From: Micromonospora okii
GTDB lineage: Bacteria > Actinomycetota > Actinomycetes > Mycobacteriales > Micromonosporaceae
Direction of reading: 5' to 3'
Assembly (NCBI RefSeq): GCF_020884795.1
Contig: NZ_BBZF01000017.1
Coordinates: forward strand, 219,741 to 283,740
Length of the DNA stretch: 64,000 bases
Both the position numbers and the translations under genes were made by a program. How positions within the stretch are numbered: position 1 is the first letter of the stretch; every line of letters starts with the position of its first letter. Below are positions 27,732 through 36,529 of the stretch, in pieces. Under the pieces are notes generated by a model. It ran no database searches. It saw only the letters and a list, made by a program, of their open reading frames with translations, and was not told the DNA's origin.

Positions 27732-30113
27732 GTGAAAAGAACCATCGCCGCCGCCGGTGCAGCGCTGCTCACCGGCGGCCTGCTCGCCGGCGTCGCCAGC
27801 ACGGCGCAGGCGGCAACCCCCGCCGCCCCCGCCCCGGACCGCGCCGAGTCGGTCCTCCGCAGCAACCCCGGCGCCGTCCAGGGCACCAGCGCGGAGGCGT
27901 ACCAGGCGGTCCGCACGAAGGTGGACGCCAACGGCGCGTCGCACACCCGCTACACCCGGACGTACAACGGCCTGCGGGTGTACGGCGGTGACTTCGTCAT
28001 CCACGCCGCGCCCAACGGCGACCTCGCCGGGACCTCGGTGGGCCTCGCGGCGCCGCTGACCCTCGGCACCAGCCCGAAGGTCACCGCGGCCAAGGCCAAG
28101 GAGGCCGCCGGCAAGGCGTTCTCCGGCTCGCTGACCTCGGTGGGCGCCCCGGAGCTCTTCGTCGACGCCAGCTCCGGCAAGGGCCGCCTCGCCTGGGAGA
28201 CCGTCGCCTCCGGCTGGAAGGCCGACAAGCAGACGCCGTCGAAGCTGCACGTCATCACCGACGCGGTCACCGGCAAGGTCATCGGCTCGTACGACGAGAT
28301 CGAGTCGGTCGCCGGCACCGGCACCGGCGTCTACAGCGGCGCGGTCAGCATCGACACCACGCTCTCCGGCAGCACGTACCAGTTGATCGACCCGGTGCGT
28401 GGCAACGGTCGTACCTGCGACATGAACAACGGCACGTCGACCTGCACCACGCTCACCGACCCCGACAACGCGTGGGGCACCGGCGCCACCTCCAACCGGC
28501 AGTCCGCCGCCGTGGACGCCCACTTCGGGGCCGCCAAGACGTACGACTACTTCAAGAACGTGCACGGCCGCAACGGCATCTTCGGCGACGGCCGGGGCCT
28601 GCCGAGCCGGGTGCACTACGGCAACAACTACAACAACGCCTTCTGGGACGGCGCCCAGATGACGTACGGCGACGGCGCCAGCAACTCCCGCCCGCTGGTC
28701 TCCCTCGACGTGGCCGGCCACGAGATGAGCCACGGCGTCACCGAGGCGGTCGCCGGCCTGGTCTACTCCGGCGAGTCCGGCGGCCTGAACGAGTCCACCA
28801 GCGACATCTTCGGCAACATGGTGGAGTTCTACGCCAACGCGCCGAGCGACGCGGGCGACTACCAGGTCGGCGAGAAGATCAACATCAACGGCAACGGCAC
28901 GCCGCTGCGCTACATGTACAACCCGTCGCTGGACGGCTCGTCCGACTCGTGCTGGTCGACCAGCACGAAGAGCAAGAACGTGCACTACTCCTCGGGCGTG
29001 GGCAACCACTTCTTCTTCAACCTCGCCGAGGGCAGCGGCTCCACCGCGTACGGCACCTCGCCGGTCTGCGGCTCCGCCCCGGCGGTGACCGGGATCGGCC
29101 GGGCCAAGGCCGAGAAGATCTGGTTCCGGGCGCTGGACACCTACTTCACCTCGAACACGTCCTACGTCAACACCACCACCCCGGCGAACACCTCCCGCGC
29201 CTACACGCTGCGGGCGGCCACCGACCTGTACGGCAACTGCTCCACCGAGTACAAGGCCGTCCAGGCGGCGTGGACCTCGGTGAACGTCGCCGGCAACGAC
29301 GCGCCCTGCTCGTCGAACCCCGGCAACGACTTCTCGGTCTCGCTCTCCCCGACCTCCGGCTCGGTGGCGGCAGGCAGCTCGGTCTCCACCACCGTGGCGA
29401 CCGCGACCACCGCCGGCTCCGCGCAGACCGTGGCGCTCTCCGCGTCCGGCCTGCCGAGCGGCGCGACCGCGTCGTTCAGCCCGGCCTCGGTGACCTCGGG
29501 CGCCTCGTCCACCCTCACCATCGCCACCACGACTGACACGCCGTCGGGCACCTACACCGTCACGGTCACCGGCACCGGCGCGGCGGCCAAGACGGCCACG
29601 TATTCGCTGACCGTCACCGGCGGCGGCACCGGCTGCGGCAGCGCGGGCCAGAAGCTCGGCAACGCCGGCTTCGAGTCCGGCAACACGACGTGGACGGCCA
29701 GCTCCGGCGTCATCGCCCAGCACGGCACCAGCCAGCCCGCCCGCACCGGCACCTGGAGCGCCTGGCTGAACGGCGCCGGCACCACCCGCACCGAGACCCT
29801 GTCCCAGTCGGTGAGCCTGCCGGCCGGGTGCAGCTCGTACAACTTCAGCTTCTGGCTGCACATCGACACGGCCGAGACCACCACCAGCACCCAGTACGAC
29901 AAGCTCACGGTGCAGGTGCTCAACTCGTCCGGCACCGTGCTGTCGACCCTGGCCACGTACTCGAACCTGAACAAGGCCACCGGCTACAGCCAGAAGTCGT
30001 TCTCGCTGGCCTCGTACGCCGGACAGACCGTCACGCTGAAGTTCACCGGCACGGAGGACGCCTCCCTCCAGACCTCCTTCGTCGTCGACGACACCGCGGT
30101 CGACGTCGCCTGA
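27732..30113 (+). CDS. Secreted M4 (thermolysin-like) metalloprotease with Ig-like and carbohydrate-binding-like domains
   Basis: The 793-residue preproenzyme starts at GTG 27732 (GGAGGG at 27723-27728). In order: signal peptide (KRTIAAAGAALLTGGLLAG), FTP/PepSY-type propeptide to about residue 200, the M4 catalytic domain with zinc motif GHEMSHGVTEA and third ligand Glu in GGLNESTSDIFGNM, and the His-bearing SGVGNHFFFNLAE. An Ig-like beta domain (about 535-635) and a C-terminal jelly-roll-like domain (NAGFESGNTTW to SFVVDDTAVDV) of the carbohydrate/cell-surface-binding type follow. It is probably secreted into soil and held on a polymer. An operator-like palindrome lies upstream. Confidence 0.94.
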   Translation: MKRTIAAAGAALLTGGLLAGVASTAQAATPAAPAPDRAESVLRSNPGAVQGTSAEAYQAVRTKVDANGASHTRYTRTYNGLRVYGGDFVIHAAPNGDLAGTSVGLAAPLTLGTSPKVTAAKAKEAAGKAFSGSLTSVGAPELFVDASSGKGRLAWETVASGWKADKQTPSKLHVITDAVTGKVIGSYDEIESVAGTGTGVYSGAVSIDTTLSGSTYQLIDPVRGNGRTCDMNNGTSTCTTLTDPDNAWGTGATSNRQSAAVDAHFGAAKTYDYFKNVHGRNGIFGDGRGLPSRVHYGNNYNNAFWDGAQMTYGDGASNSRPLVSLDVAGHEMSHGVTEAVAGLVYSGESGGLNESTSDIFGNMVEFYANAPSDAGDYQVGEKININGNGTPLRYMYNPSLDGSSDSCWSTSTKSKNVHYSSGVGNHFFFNLAEGSGSTAYGTSPVCGSAPAVTGIGRAKAEKIWFRALDTYFTSNTSYVNTTTPANTSRAYTLRAATDLYGNCSTEYKAVQAAWTSVNVAGNDAPCSSNPGNDFSVSLSPTSGSVAAGSSVSTTVATATTAGSAQTVALSASGLPSGATASFSPASVTSGASSTLTIATTTDTPSGTYTVTVTGTGAAAKTATYSLTVTGGGTGCGSAGQKLGNAGFESGNTTWTASSGVIAQHGTSQPARTGTWSAWLNGAGTTRTETLSQSVSLPAGCSSYNFSFWLHIDTAETTTSTQYDKLTVQVLNSSGTVLSTLATYSNLNKATGYSQKSFSLASYAGQTVTLKFTGTEDASLQTSFVVDDTAVDVA

Positions 30114-30150
30114 CGTAGCCGTACCGCCGGCACCTGAGCGTGCCGTCGAC

Positions 30151-30188
30151 GGGCCCGGCGGCCACCCACGCGGGTGGTCGCCGGGCCC
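30151..30188 (+). terminator. Terminator of the M4 protease gene
   Basis: 17-bp arms with one wobble pair (30151-30167 and 30172-30188) and a 4-nt loop. Confidence 0.8.
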
Positions 30189-30256
30189 ACGGGCGTTATG
30201 GTCGCCGCACCGGCCCGGCGCACCCGCGCCCCGGCCGGGCGAAGGAAGGTGGGACG

Positions 30257-31024
30257 GTGTCGGACGCGGAGCTGACCGTCGAGGTGACGGGCGCGGTGGC
30301 CACGGTCTTGATCAGCAACCCGGCGCGGCGCAACGCGATGACCCCGGCCATGTGGCGGCAGCTCCCGACGCTGCTGGACCGGCTGGAGGCGGACGATCGG
30401 GTCCGGTCGCTGGTGCTCACCGGGGCGGGCGGCACCTTCTGCGCGGGCGCCGACCTGGGCGACCTCGACGAGCTGCTGGACGCCGGTGACACCAGCATCG
30501 CCGTCGCCGCCGAGGAGCGGCTCGCCGCCTTCGCCCGCCCGACCGTCGCCGCGATCTCCGGTGCCTGCGTCGGGGGCGGCTGCCAGCTCGCGGTCGCCTG
30601 CGACCTGCGGCTCGCCGCCGCCGACGCCCGGTTCGGCGTGCCGCCGGCCCGGCTGGGATTGGTCTATCCCGCGCCCACCACCCGGCGGCTGGCCGGGCTG
30701 GTCGGCCCGTCCGCCGCGAAGCACCTGCTGTTCACCGCCGAGCTGATCGACGCCGAGCGGGCCCTGCGGATCGGGCTGGTCGACGAGGTGCTGCCGCCCG
30801 ACGCGCTCGCCGCCCGGGTGGCGGCGCTCACCGCCACGATCGCCGAGCGCTCGCGCCTCACCGTCACCGCCGCGAAGGAGATCGTCGACGGGCGGGCGGA
30901 CCCGGACCGGATCGCCTGGTGGCACGGGCAGGTCCGGGCCAGCGGGGAGGCCCGGGAGGGCGTCGCGGCGGCCAGCGAACGCCGGCCGCCCCGGTTCCGC
31001 TGGGCCCCGCCCACCGCCGGCTGA
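30257..31024 (+). CDS. Enoyl-CoA hydratase/isomerase (crotonase) family protein
   Basis: A 255-residue crotonase-fold protein from GTG 30257 (AGGAAGG upstream). The oxyanion-hole motifs are present: GAGGTFCAGADL and ISGACVGGGCQLAVACDLRLA. At the two positions where hydratases carry catalytic Glu (GGGC-E-LA and FG-x-PE), this protein has Gln and Pro-Pro (GGGCQLA, FGVPPARLGL). It therefore probably does not act as a classical hydratase; isomerase, thioesterase, decarboxylase or other crotonase chemistry is possible. No beta-oxidation genes are adjacent. Confidence 0.85.
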   Translation: MSDAELTVEVTGAVATVLISNPARRNAMTPAMWRQLPTLLDRLEADDRVRSLVLTGAGGTFCAGADLGDLDELLDAGDTSIAVAAEERLAAFARPTVAAISGACVGGGCQLAVACDLRLAAADARFGVPPARLGLVYPAPTTRRLAGLVGPSAAKHLLFTAELIDAERALRIGLVDEVLPPDALAARVAALTATIAERSRLTVTAAKEIVDGRADPDRIAWWHGQVRASGEAREGVAAASERRPPRFRWAPPTAG

Positions 31025-31103
31025 TGCCCGGCTGGCGGCCGGTTGGCGGCGCGGGACGGTGGCCGGTTGGCGGCGCGGGACGGCGGCCGGCGGCGGGTGG
31101 TGA

Positions 31104-32411
31104 TCACGGTAGGTCGGCGGGGGAGAGCCCGGCGACGTGCTCCGACCTGCCGACCACCTCGTCGGGGCGGCGCTGCCGGCCGCTGCGGGCGGCGGCCCGG
31201 GCGCTGGCCAGCGGGCGGTCGACCCGGTCGGCCATCCGCACGATCAGCTCGCCGTCCAGCAGTGGCCGGTTCACCTCACCGGCCACCGCGAGGGCCGGCC
31301 CGGAGACCGACCGCCAGATCGCGGCCAGCCCGGCACCAAGCCCGACCAGGGCGACGGCGGCGCGGGCGGTGGGGGAGCCGGTCGCGGCCACCGCGCTCAC
31401 CCCGACCACCGCGAGGAGCGCCACCAGCAGCGGTACGAGGACCGGCCAGAAGATCCCCCGGGCGGCCTGCACCACCAGCTTCCGGTCCCGGATGATCACA
31501 TTTCGGGCGACGACCGCGTAGTCGTCCTCGTCGAGCAGGTCCCGGGGGTTCAGCCCCCCGGTCAGTACGCCCCGCCACAGCTCGCCCTGGTTGCGCAGCT
31601 CCCGGGCCAGCTCGCCGAGGCCGGCCTCGGCCGGGTCGCCCATCCCGGCCCGGGCGACGGCGTCGGCCCAGGCCGCGAGCGACCGACGCACCACCGCGGC
31701 CGAGTACGGCGGCAGCACGCTCGCCAGCTCGTCGAGCCAGCGTCCGATCTGGAACCGGCGGCCGGCGAAGCGCCACGGCACCTGGTCGGCGTCGCCGCGC
31801 CGGACGGTGTCGGCCAGCGACCGGCCGAGCCGGTACGCCAGCCCCACCCGGTGGTTGGTGGCCGTCGCCCAGCGGAGCACGTCGACGTTGAGGTCGTCGA
31901 GGGCGAGCAGGAACTCGTCCGCCTCGGTCGGCGGGACCGCCCGGACGGCGGTAGTGGACGGCGGAACCCCGGGGCTGTCGGCTCCGACCGAGCCGGCCTC
32001 CGTGCCGGCGCTGCCGGAGCCGGAGCCGGCGGTGCCGGGGTCGGGGTCGGGACGGGTGCCGGGGCCGGGCGCGGCGGCCCGGGTGGAGGCGGGGCCGGGC
32101 GGGGCGGCGCGGGTCAGGTCGGCGATCTGGGCGAGGGCGACGTCGACGCCGTCCAGGTACATCCGCATCCGCCGCCGACCGGACATCTCGGTGACGTTGG
32201 TGAGCTTCGCCGGTGGCGTCTTCGGCCGCTCGTCCGTGGTCAGGTCGGCGGTCTGCGCGTGGTGGTACGCGTCGGCCAGCCACCAGCCCAGCCGCAGCGC
32301 GGTCACGACGCAGGCCCGCTCGTCGCACGGTGGTCCGTGCGCGTCGTCCCCTCGGGCGGCGTCGTCGACCGGCGGCCGGTCGGCCGGCCCGCGCCGGTGC
32401 GCTGTCGACAC
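31104..32411 (-). CDS. Membrane protein of unknown function
   Basis: The 435-residue product starts at GTG 32411. A helical N-terminal domain with two Cys (CDERACVVTALRLGWWLADA) is followed by a 70-residue Pro/Gly/Ser linker (about 100-165). A second helical domain (TEADEFLLALDDLNVDVLRW, GLAYRLGRSLADTVRRGD) comes next, and a hydrophobic pair near residues 330-390 (FWPVLVPLLVALLAVVGVSA and AVALVGLGAGLAAIW). No known family is recognised. It appears as a single gene, with a palindromic repeat upstream at 32509-32562. Confidence 0.65.
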   Translation of the reverse strand: MSTAHRRGPADRPPVDDAARGDDAHGPPCDERACVVTALRLGWWLADAYHHAQTADLTTDERPKTPPAKLTNVTEMSGRRRMRMYLDGVDVALAQIADLTRAAPPGPASTRAAAPGPGTRPDPDPGTAGSGSGSAGTEAGSVGADSPGVPPSTTAVRAVPPTEADEFLLALDDLNVDVLRWATATNHRVGLAYRLGRSLADTVRRGDADQVPWRFAGRRFQIGRWLDELASVLPPYSAAVVRRSLAAWADAVARAGMGDPAEAGLGELARELRNQGELWRGVLTGGLNPRDLLDEDDYAVVARNVIIRDRKLVVQAARGIFWPVLVPLLVALLAVVGVSAVAATGSPTARAAVALVGLGAGLAAIWRSVSGPALAVAGEVNRPLLDGELIVRMADRVDRPLASARAAARSGRQRRPDEVVGRSEHVAGLSPADLP

Positions 32412-32508
32412 CCCTGCCCCGCCCTCCCGGCTGCCCCCGTCGCTGCGGCCGATGGGCCCGCCAGGAGAGCCTAGAACAGCAGATGACCGTTTTGCCGGGA
32501 TTTGGAGT

Positions 32509-32562
32509 TGTTAACGGGGGGCCCTTCCTCTACCGAAAGCGTTAAGAAGGGGCCCTTCCTTT
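32509..32562. repeat. Dispersed palindromic repeat, subfamily A (reverse copy)
   Basis: Reverse complement of the 8768-8820 element with the same centre (CTACCGAAAGCGTTAA on the plus strand). It overlaps the 3' end of the FAD oxidoreductase gene and supplies its TAA stop. Confidence 0.85.
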
Positions 32563-34077
32563 CAGCAAGCCGTGGGGGCGGATCGAGTGGAGCGGTTCCG
32601 CCGCCGCGCCGCACGAGCGCAGGACGTGGTTCGCCGCGACGATCCCCGTCGCCGCCGCGCGCTCCATCAGGGCGCTCGGGAGGTCGGTGCGGATGCCGTC
32701 GCCGGCCAGGTACAGGCCGTCGGCGTCGGTGCGCACCCCCGGCCGCCCCGCGTGGCTGCCGGGGGCGAACGCCGGGGCCTTCGCCTCCACCCGGGCACGC
32801 AGCTCGCGCACCCGCAGCCGGGCCGCCTCCGGCCAGAGCGTCACCAGCTCCGCGCGCATCCGCTCGGCCAGCTCCTCGGCCGGCACGCCGGCGTCGCAGG
32901 CGTACGCGTGCAGCTCCAGCACCGAGCCGCCGGTGCGCTCCGCCCAGCGGCGGGACTCGTTCTCCAGCCGGTGGTAGAGGGTCACCGAGTCGAGGGTGGG
33001 CTGCCGGGACACGCCGCTGAACACCGCCCGTCCCGGGTCGACGTCCCCGTCGCACCAGTACCGCGCCACCGCGTACGGCGGGCCGGGGGTGCCGAACGTG
33101 GGCGCGGCGGCCACCAGCCTCGGTGCGGCCCCGGCGAGCACCGGGGAGGCCGCCACCAGCGCGGCCAGCGCGGGCGGGTCGACGGCGAGCACCACGTGCC
33201 CGGCCCGGTACGTCGTGCCGTCGGCCGCGCTCACCCGCCAGCCGTCCGGGCCCCGGTCCAGCCGGGTCGCGGCGGCGTCGGTGCGCACCCGCCCGCCGTG
33301 CCGCTCGACGTGCCGGGCCAGCGGCGCCCAGATGGCGGTGCCGTAGTCCTCGTCGGGGCAGTCGAACGCGAGCCCCTCCGGGTTGCCGAGCAGGTAGAAG
33401 TGGAACTGGGCGAGCATCTCGGCGGCCGACATCTCCGCCTCGTGGTTGAAGAACGAGTGGGAGAAGACCTCGAACAGCATCGCCCGGGCCCGGTCGGGCA
33501 GCCGCAGCGAGGTGAGCAGCTCGTCGGCGGTGGCCCGGTCGAACTCGGCGTACGTGCGCACCGGGTCGTAGGCGAGCAGCGGCAGCGCCGCGTCCCGGTC
33601 CATCGCCCGCAGGTCGGCCAGGCGCAGGCTCGGGCTGCGCAGCAGCAGGGCGAGCAGGTTCGCCGGCGCGGCCGGCGGCAGCCGGCCGAACTCCTCCGTC
33701 GGCCAGTCCGCGCTCAGCACCGGGTAGCCGGGGACCGGCCGCAGGAAGCGCAGCGCCGGGTCGATCCGGCGCAGGATCGACCGCCAGTTGTAGTACTGCC
33801 GGAAGAACGCGTGGAAGCCGTGCTCGTTGGCCCAGGTGTCGCCGTCCACCCGCTCCGGCCACGCGCCGAGCCGGCCGCCGAGCGTGGGCGCGGCCTCCAG
33901 CACGGTCACCCGCACGCCCCGCTCGGCGAGGACCACCGCCGCCGACATCCCGGCGATCCCGCCGCCCACCACCACCGCCTCGACCACGCCGGGCACGCGC
34001 GGGGCGCCACCGCCGCCGGGGTCCACCACGTGCCTGCGTACGCCGAGCAACCGGCCCATCACCCGAGACAGCGCCAT
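32542..34077 (-). CDS. FAD-dependent oxidoreductase, carotenoid-desaturase-like
   Basis: The 511-residue protein has an N-terminal FAD-binding dinucleotide fold (VVVGGGIAGMSAAVVLAERG), the GGR motif (APTLGGRLGAW), and segments typical of phytoene-desaturase/CrtU N-domain proteins (HGFHAFFRQYYNWRSIL). A C-terminal FAD motif follows (GLYLAGDGIRTDLPSALMERA). The substrate may be a polyprenoid, but no crt genes are near. ATG 34077 follows TAGCCT on the minus strand (34090-34085) by 7 nt. The last residues (KGRAPS) and the stop are encoded by a dispersed palindromic repeat, so the C-terminus was probably altered by its insertion. Confidence 0.85.
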   Translation of the reverse strand: MALSRVMGRLLGVRRHVVDPGGGGAPRVPGVVEAVVVGGGIAGMSAAVVLAERGVRVTVLEAAPTLGGRLGAWPERVDGDTWANEHGFHAFFRQYYNWRSILRRIDPALRFLRPVPGYPVLSADWPTEEFGRLPPAAPANLLALLLRSPSLRLADLRAMDRDAALPLLAYDPVRTYAEFDRATADELLTSLRLPDRARAMLFEVFSHSFFNHEAEMSAAEMLAQFHFYLLGNPEGLAFDCPDEDYGTAIWAPLARHVERHGGRVRTDAAATRLDRGPDGWRVSAADGTTYRAGHVVLAVDPPALAALVAASPVLAGAAPRLVAAAPTFGTPGPPYAVARYWCDGDVDPGRAVFSGVSRQPTLDSVTLYHRLENESRRWAERTGGSVLELHAYACDAGVPAEELAERMRAELVTLWPEAARLRVRELRARVEAKAPAFAPGSHAGRPGVRTDADGLYLAGDGIRTDLPSALMERAAATGIVAANHVLRSCGAAAEPLHSIRPHGLLKGRAPS

Positions 34078-34090
34078 GCGGCCCAGGCTA

Positions 34091-34140
34091 GAGGAAGGTG
34101 CCCCTTAACGCCTGAGGTGGAGAATGGTGCCCCTCTCACA
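34091..34140. repeat. Dispersed palindromic repeat, subfamily B
   Basis: 50 bp with ends GGAAGGTGCCCC and GGTGCCCCTC around the centre TTAACGCCTGAGGTGGAG. It touches the -10 of the FAD oxidoreductase and the stop codon of the glycosylase-like gene. It is related to the copy at 43445-43496. Confidence 0.8.
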
Positions 34141-34618
34141 CTCCGGGGCAGCGGCGCTCGCGGTCCGAGGCGGGCCAGACGTACTCCAGGGTCGGGTCGA
34201 CGTCGCCGAAGATCGGGCCGTAGTGCGCCGGGTCCTTGCGCAGCAGCGAGGAACGGTGGCTGCGGTGCAGGTCGTCGCGGCCCAGCCAGGGCGGCAGCTC
34301 GCCGGCGGCGGCCAGCTCCACCTGCGTGCGTACGGTGGCCAGGCCGCACGCGGCGGCCAGGTCGGTGGCCAGCGTCGCCGCGCAGGTGTCGGCCCGCCCC
34401 GGCTCGCACCACACCGCGCAGACGTCCAGGCCGTAGCGGACCAGCGCCTCCTCATACCCGGCCCACATCTTCACCGCCGGGTGGTTGCGCCAGCCGTAGC
34501 CCGGCCAGGTCAGCCCGCGCAGCACCTGGAGGGCCTCCACCCGCTGCTTGCCGAGGCGCTTCGCGTCCAGCGTCCGGGCGCTGGCCAGGAAGTCCGGGTA
34601 CGGCAGGAACGTCTGCAT
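34136..34618 (-). CDS. MSMEG_6728-type / pyrimidine-dimer glycosylase-like protein
   Basis: The 160-residue protein begins MQTFLPYPDFLASARTLD and continues RLGKQRVEALQVLRGLTW, the pattern of the MSMEG_6728 family related to the T4 endonuclease V (pyrimidine dimer DNA glycosylase) fold. Further features are WRNHPAVKMWAGYEEAL and RSSLLRKDPAHYGPIF. A role in UV-damage repair is a reasonable guess but not shown by sequence alone. ATG 34618 is the only good start. The stop TGA falls at the edge of a subfamily B palindromic repeat. Confidence 0.8.
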   Translation of the reverse strand: MQTFLPYPDFLASARTLDAKRLGKQRVEALQVLRGLTWPGYGWRNHPAVKMWAGYEEALVRYGLDVCAVWCEPGRADTCAATLATDLAAACGLATVRTQVELAAAGELPPWLGRDDLHRSHRSSLLRKDPAHYGPIFGDVDPTLEYVWPASDRERRCPGV

Positions 34619-34705
34619 GGCGCTGCTCTACCCGCCACCGACCGCGGCATTCGTGCACGATCACGGGGCTGCGGGGTCTTTCGCCCGCTGACTACGATTC
34701 GGCGC

Positions 34706-36490
34706 ATGGCGGAGCCCCTGCGTGACCGCGCGCGCCGCGCGACCGGGTGGCGGCTGCGGATGAACGGGGAGACCCGCCCGCACTACGTCGTCTGCGGGTC
34801 GGACCCACTGGCGTACTGGGTGGTGCGGGCGCTGCTCGCCACCGAGCTGGACAGCGGCCGGATCCGGATCACCCTCGTGGTGCCCGAGCGGCGCCGCTCC
34901 GACGGCCCCGACGGCCGGGACGTCGAGGGCATCCAGGTGGTCCGCGCCGACCGGCTCGACGAGGCCACGTTCCGCCGGGCCGGGCTGGCGGGCGCGCACG
35001 GACTGGCCCTGCTGCACCAGGACGACGTGGGCAACATGCACGCCGCGCTCTGCGCGCAGGAGGTGGAGCCCCGGCTGCGACTGGTGGTGCGGATGTTCAA
35101 CACCAGCCTGGCCAACGGGGTGCGGCGGCTCTTTCCCGACTCGGCGGTGCTCTCCGACGCGTCGATGGCCGCCCCGGCGTTCGTGGCCGCCGCGCTGGGC
35201 GAGGTCGCCCCGACCCACTTCCGGCACGGCGGGCGCACCCTCTACGTGGCCCGCCGCGCCGACGTACGCCCGGAGACCGTGGTGTGCGGGGTGGCCGACA
35301 CCAGCGACCCGGCCCGCGCCCGGCTCCTGCCCGCCGACGAGGCGACCGCCGACCTGGTGCTGGCGGAGGCGGCCGGGCAGCCGCCCGGAACCGAGCTGGC
35401 GGCCCGCCGGCTGGCCCGCGCCCGGCGTCGCCGCCGGCCGCTCACGATGCTGCTCCGGGCGGTCCGCAGCTTCGCCACCCGCAAGATCGGCATCGCGGTG
35501 CTGGTGCTGCTCGGGGTCATCGCCACGCTGGGCTGGCTCAACGCCCGCGCGACCCGGGTGGGCTGGGGGGACGCGCTCTACCTCACCCTGGTCACCACGC
35601 TCACCGGCGAGGACCCGGACGTCAACAAGCCCGTCGCCGCGCAGGTCATGCAGGTGGTGCTCAACCTGGCCGGGCTGGCGCTGCTCCCGCTGATCACCGC
35701 CGTGGTGGTCGACGGGGTCGTCAACGCCCGGCTGGCCCTGCACACCGGCCGCATCCAGCCCCAGCGGTCCGGGCACGTCGTGGTCGTCGGGCTGGGCAAC
35801 ATCGGCACCCGGGTGATGGCCCAGCTCCATGACTTCGGCGTCGAGGTGGTGGCCATCGACCGGACCCCGGACGCGCGCGGCGCCTCGCTGGCGCACCGGC
35901 TCGGCGTGCCGCTGCTGGTCGGCGACGCGGCGCGGGAGGAGACGCTGCGGTCGGCGTCCGTGCAGACCTGCCAGGCCCTCGTGGTGGTCTCCACCGACGA
36001 CGGGGTCAACCTGCGGGCCGCGCTGAACGCCCAGGTGCTCAACCCGGACGTGCGGGTGGTGCTGCGACTCTTCGACGGCGACTTCGCCGAGCGCATCCAG
36101 AAGGCGTTCGGCATCGGCATCTCGCGCAGCGTGTCGTACCTGGCCGCGCCCTCGTTCGCCGCCGCGCTGCTGGACCGCGCGGTGATCGCCACCATTCCGG
36201 TGGGCCGGCACGCCCTGCTGGTCACCGAGGTGCCGGTGGTCGCCGGATCGCCGCTGGACGGCCGGCCGCTGGCCGCCGTGGCCCAGCCCGGCGAGGTGCG
36301 CCTGCTCGCGCACGCCCGCGCCGGCCAGAAGGCCGACTGGTCCGCCGACCCGCGCCTGGTGATCAACGCCGGCGACCGCCTGACCGTGGTGGCCCGCCGG
36401 GCCGGGCTGACCGCCCTGCTCCGCGAGACCACCCCGCACCCGCCGGGCGCCCCCACCGGCCCGCCCGCCCCCAGGGCCACCCAGGAGTAG
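34706..36490 (+). CDS. Two-RCK membrane protein (ion channel-like, NAD-binding)
   Basis: The 594-residue protein has an N-terminal TrkA-N/RCK-like domain (HYVVCGSDPLAYWVVRALL), then a membrane region from about residue 255 with two helices (KIGIAVLVLLGVIATLGWL and VVLNLAGLALLPLITAVVV) flanking a pore-like loop. A second canonical RCK domain follows (VVVVGLGNIGTRVMAQL, with Gly-x-Gly-x-x-Gly) and a C-terminal TrkA-C-like segment. The loop reads LVTTLTGEDPD where K+ channels have TVGYGD, so the ion is uncertain. ATG 34706 follows TACGAT (34693-34698) by 7 nt: probably leaderless. Confidence 0.8.
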   Translation: MAEPLRDRARRATGWRLRMNGETRPHYVVCGSDPLAYWVVRALLATELDSGRIRITLVVPERRRSDGPDGRDVEGIQVVRADRLDEATFRRAGLAGAHGLALLHQDDVGNMHAALCAQEVEPRLRLVVRMFNTSLANGVRRLFPDSAVLSDASMAAPAFVAAALGEVAPTHFRHGGRTLYVARRADVRPETVVCGVADTSDPARARLLPADEATADLVLAEAAGQPPGTELAARRLARARRRRRPLTMLLRAVRSFATRKIGIAVLVLLGVIATLGWLNARATRVGWGDALYLTLVTTLTGEDPDVNKPVAAQVMQVVLNLAGLALLPLITAVVVDGVVNARLALHTGRIQPQRSGHVVVVGLGNIGTRVMAQLHDFGVEVVAIDRTPDARGASLAHRLGVPLLVGDAAREETLRSASVQTCQALVVVSTDDGVNLRAALNAQVLNPDVRVVLRLFDGDFAERIQKAFGIGISRSVSYLAAPSFAAALLDRAVIATIPVGRHALLVTEVPVVAGSPLDGRPLAAVAQPGEVRLLAHARAGQKADWSADPRLVINAGDRLTVVARRAGLTALLRETTPHPPGAPTGPPAPRATQE

Positions 36491-36503
36491 GCAGACCCGT
36501 CGG

Positions 36504-36529
36504 CGACTTCCACGGTAGTGTGGAAGTCG
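36504..36529. promoter_or_regulatory. Operator/promoter of the toxin-antitoxin pair
   Basis: A perfect 10-bp inverted repeat, CGACTTCCAC (36504-36513) and GTGGAAGTCG (36520-36529), with a 6-bp spacer. The -10 hexamer TAGTGT (36516-36521) lies inside it, so a bound repressor would block RNA polymerase directly. The right arm ends at the GTG start of the first gene. Confidence 0.7.

Noticed and set aside
27627..29861. 744-codon minus-strand frame opposite the M4 protease
   Set aside because: Shadow of the protease codon pattern; no motif or start signal.
32542..34077. Carotenoid biosynthesis cluster
   Set aside because: Only one desaturase-like FAD gene; no phytoene synthase, GGPP synthase or other crt genes in the window.
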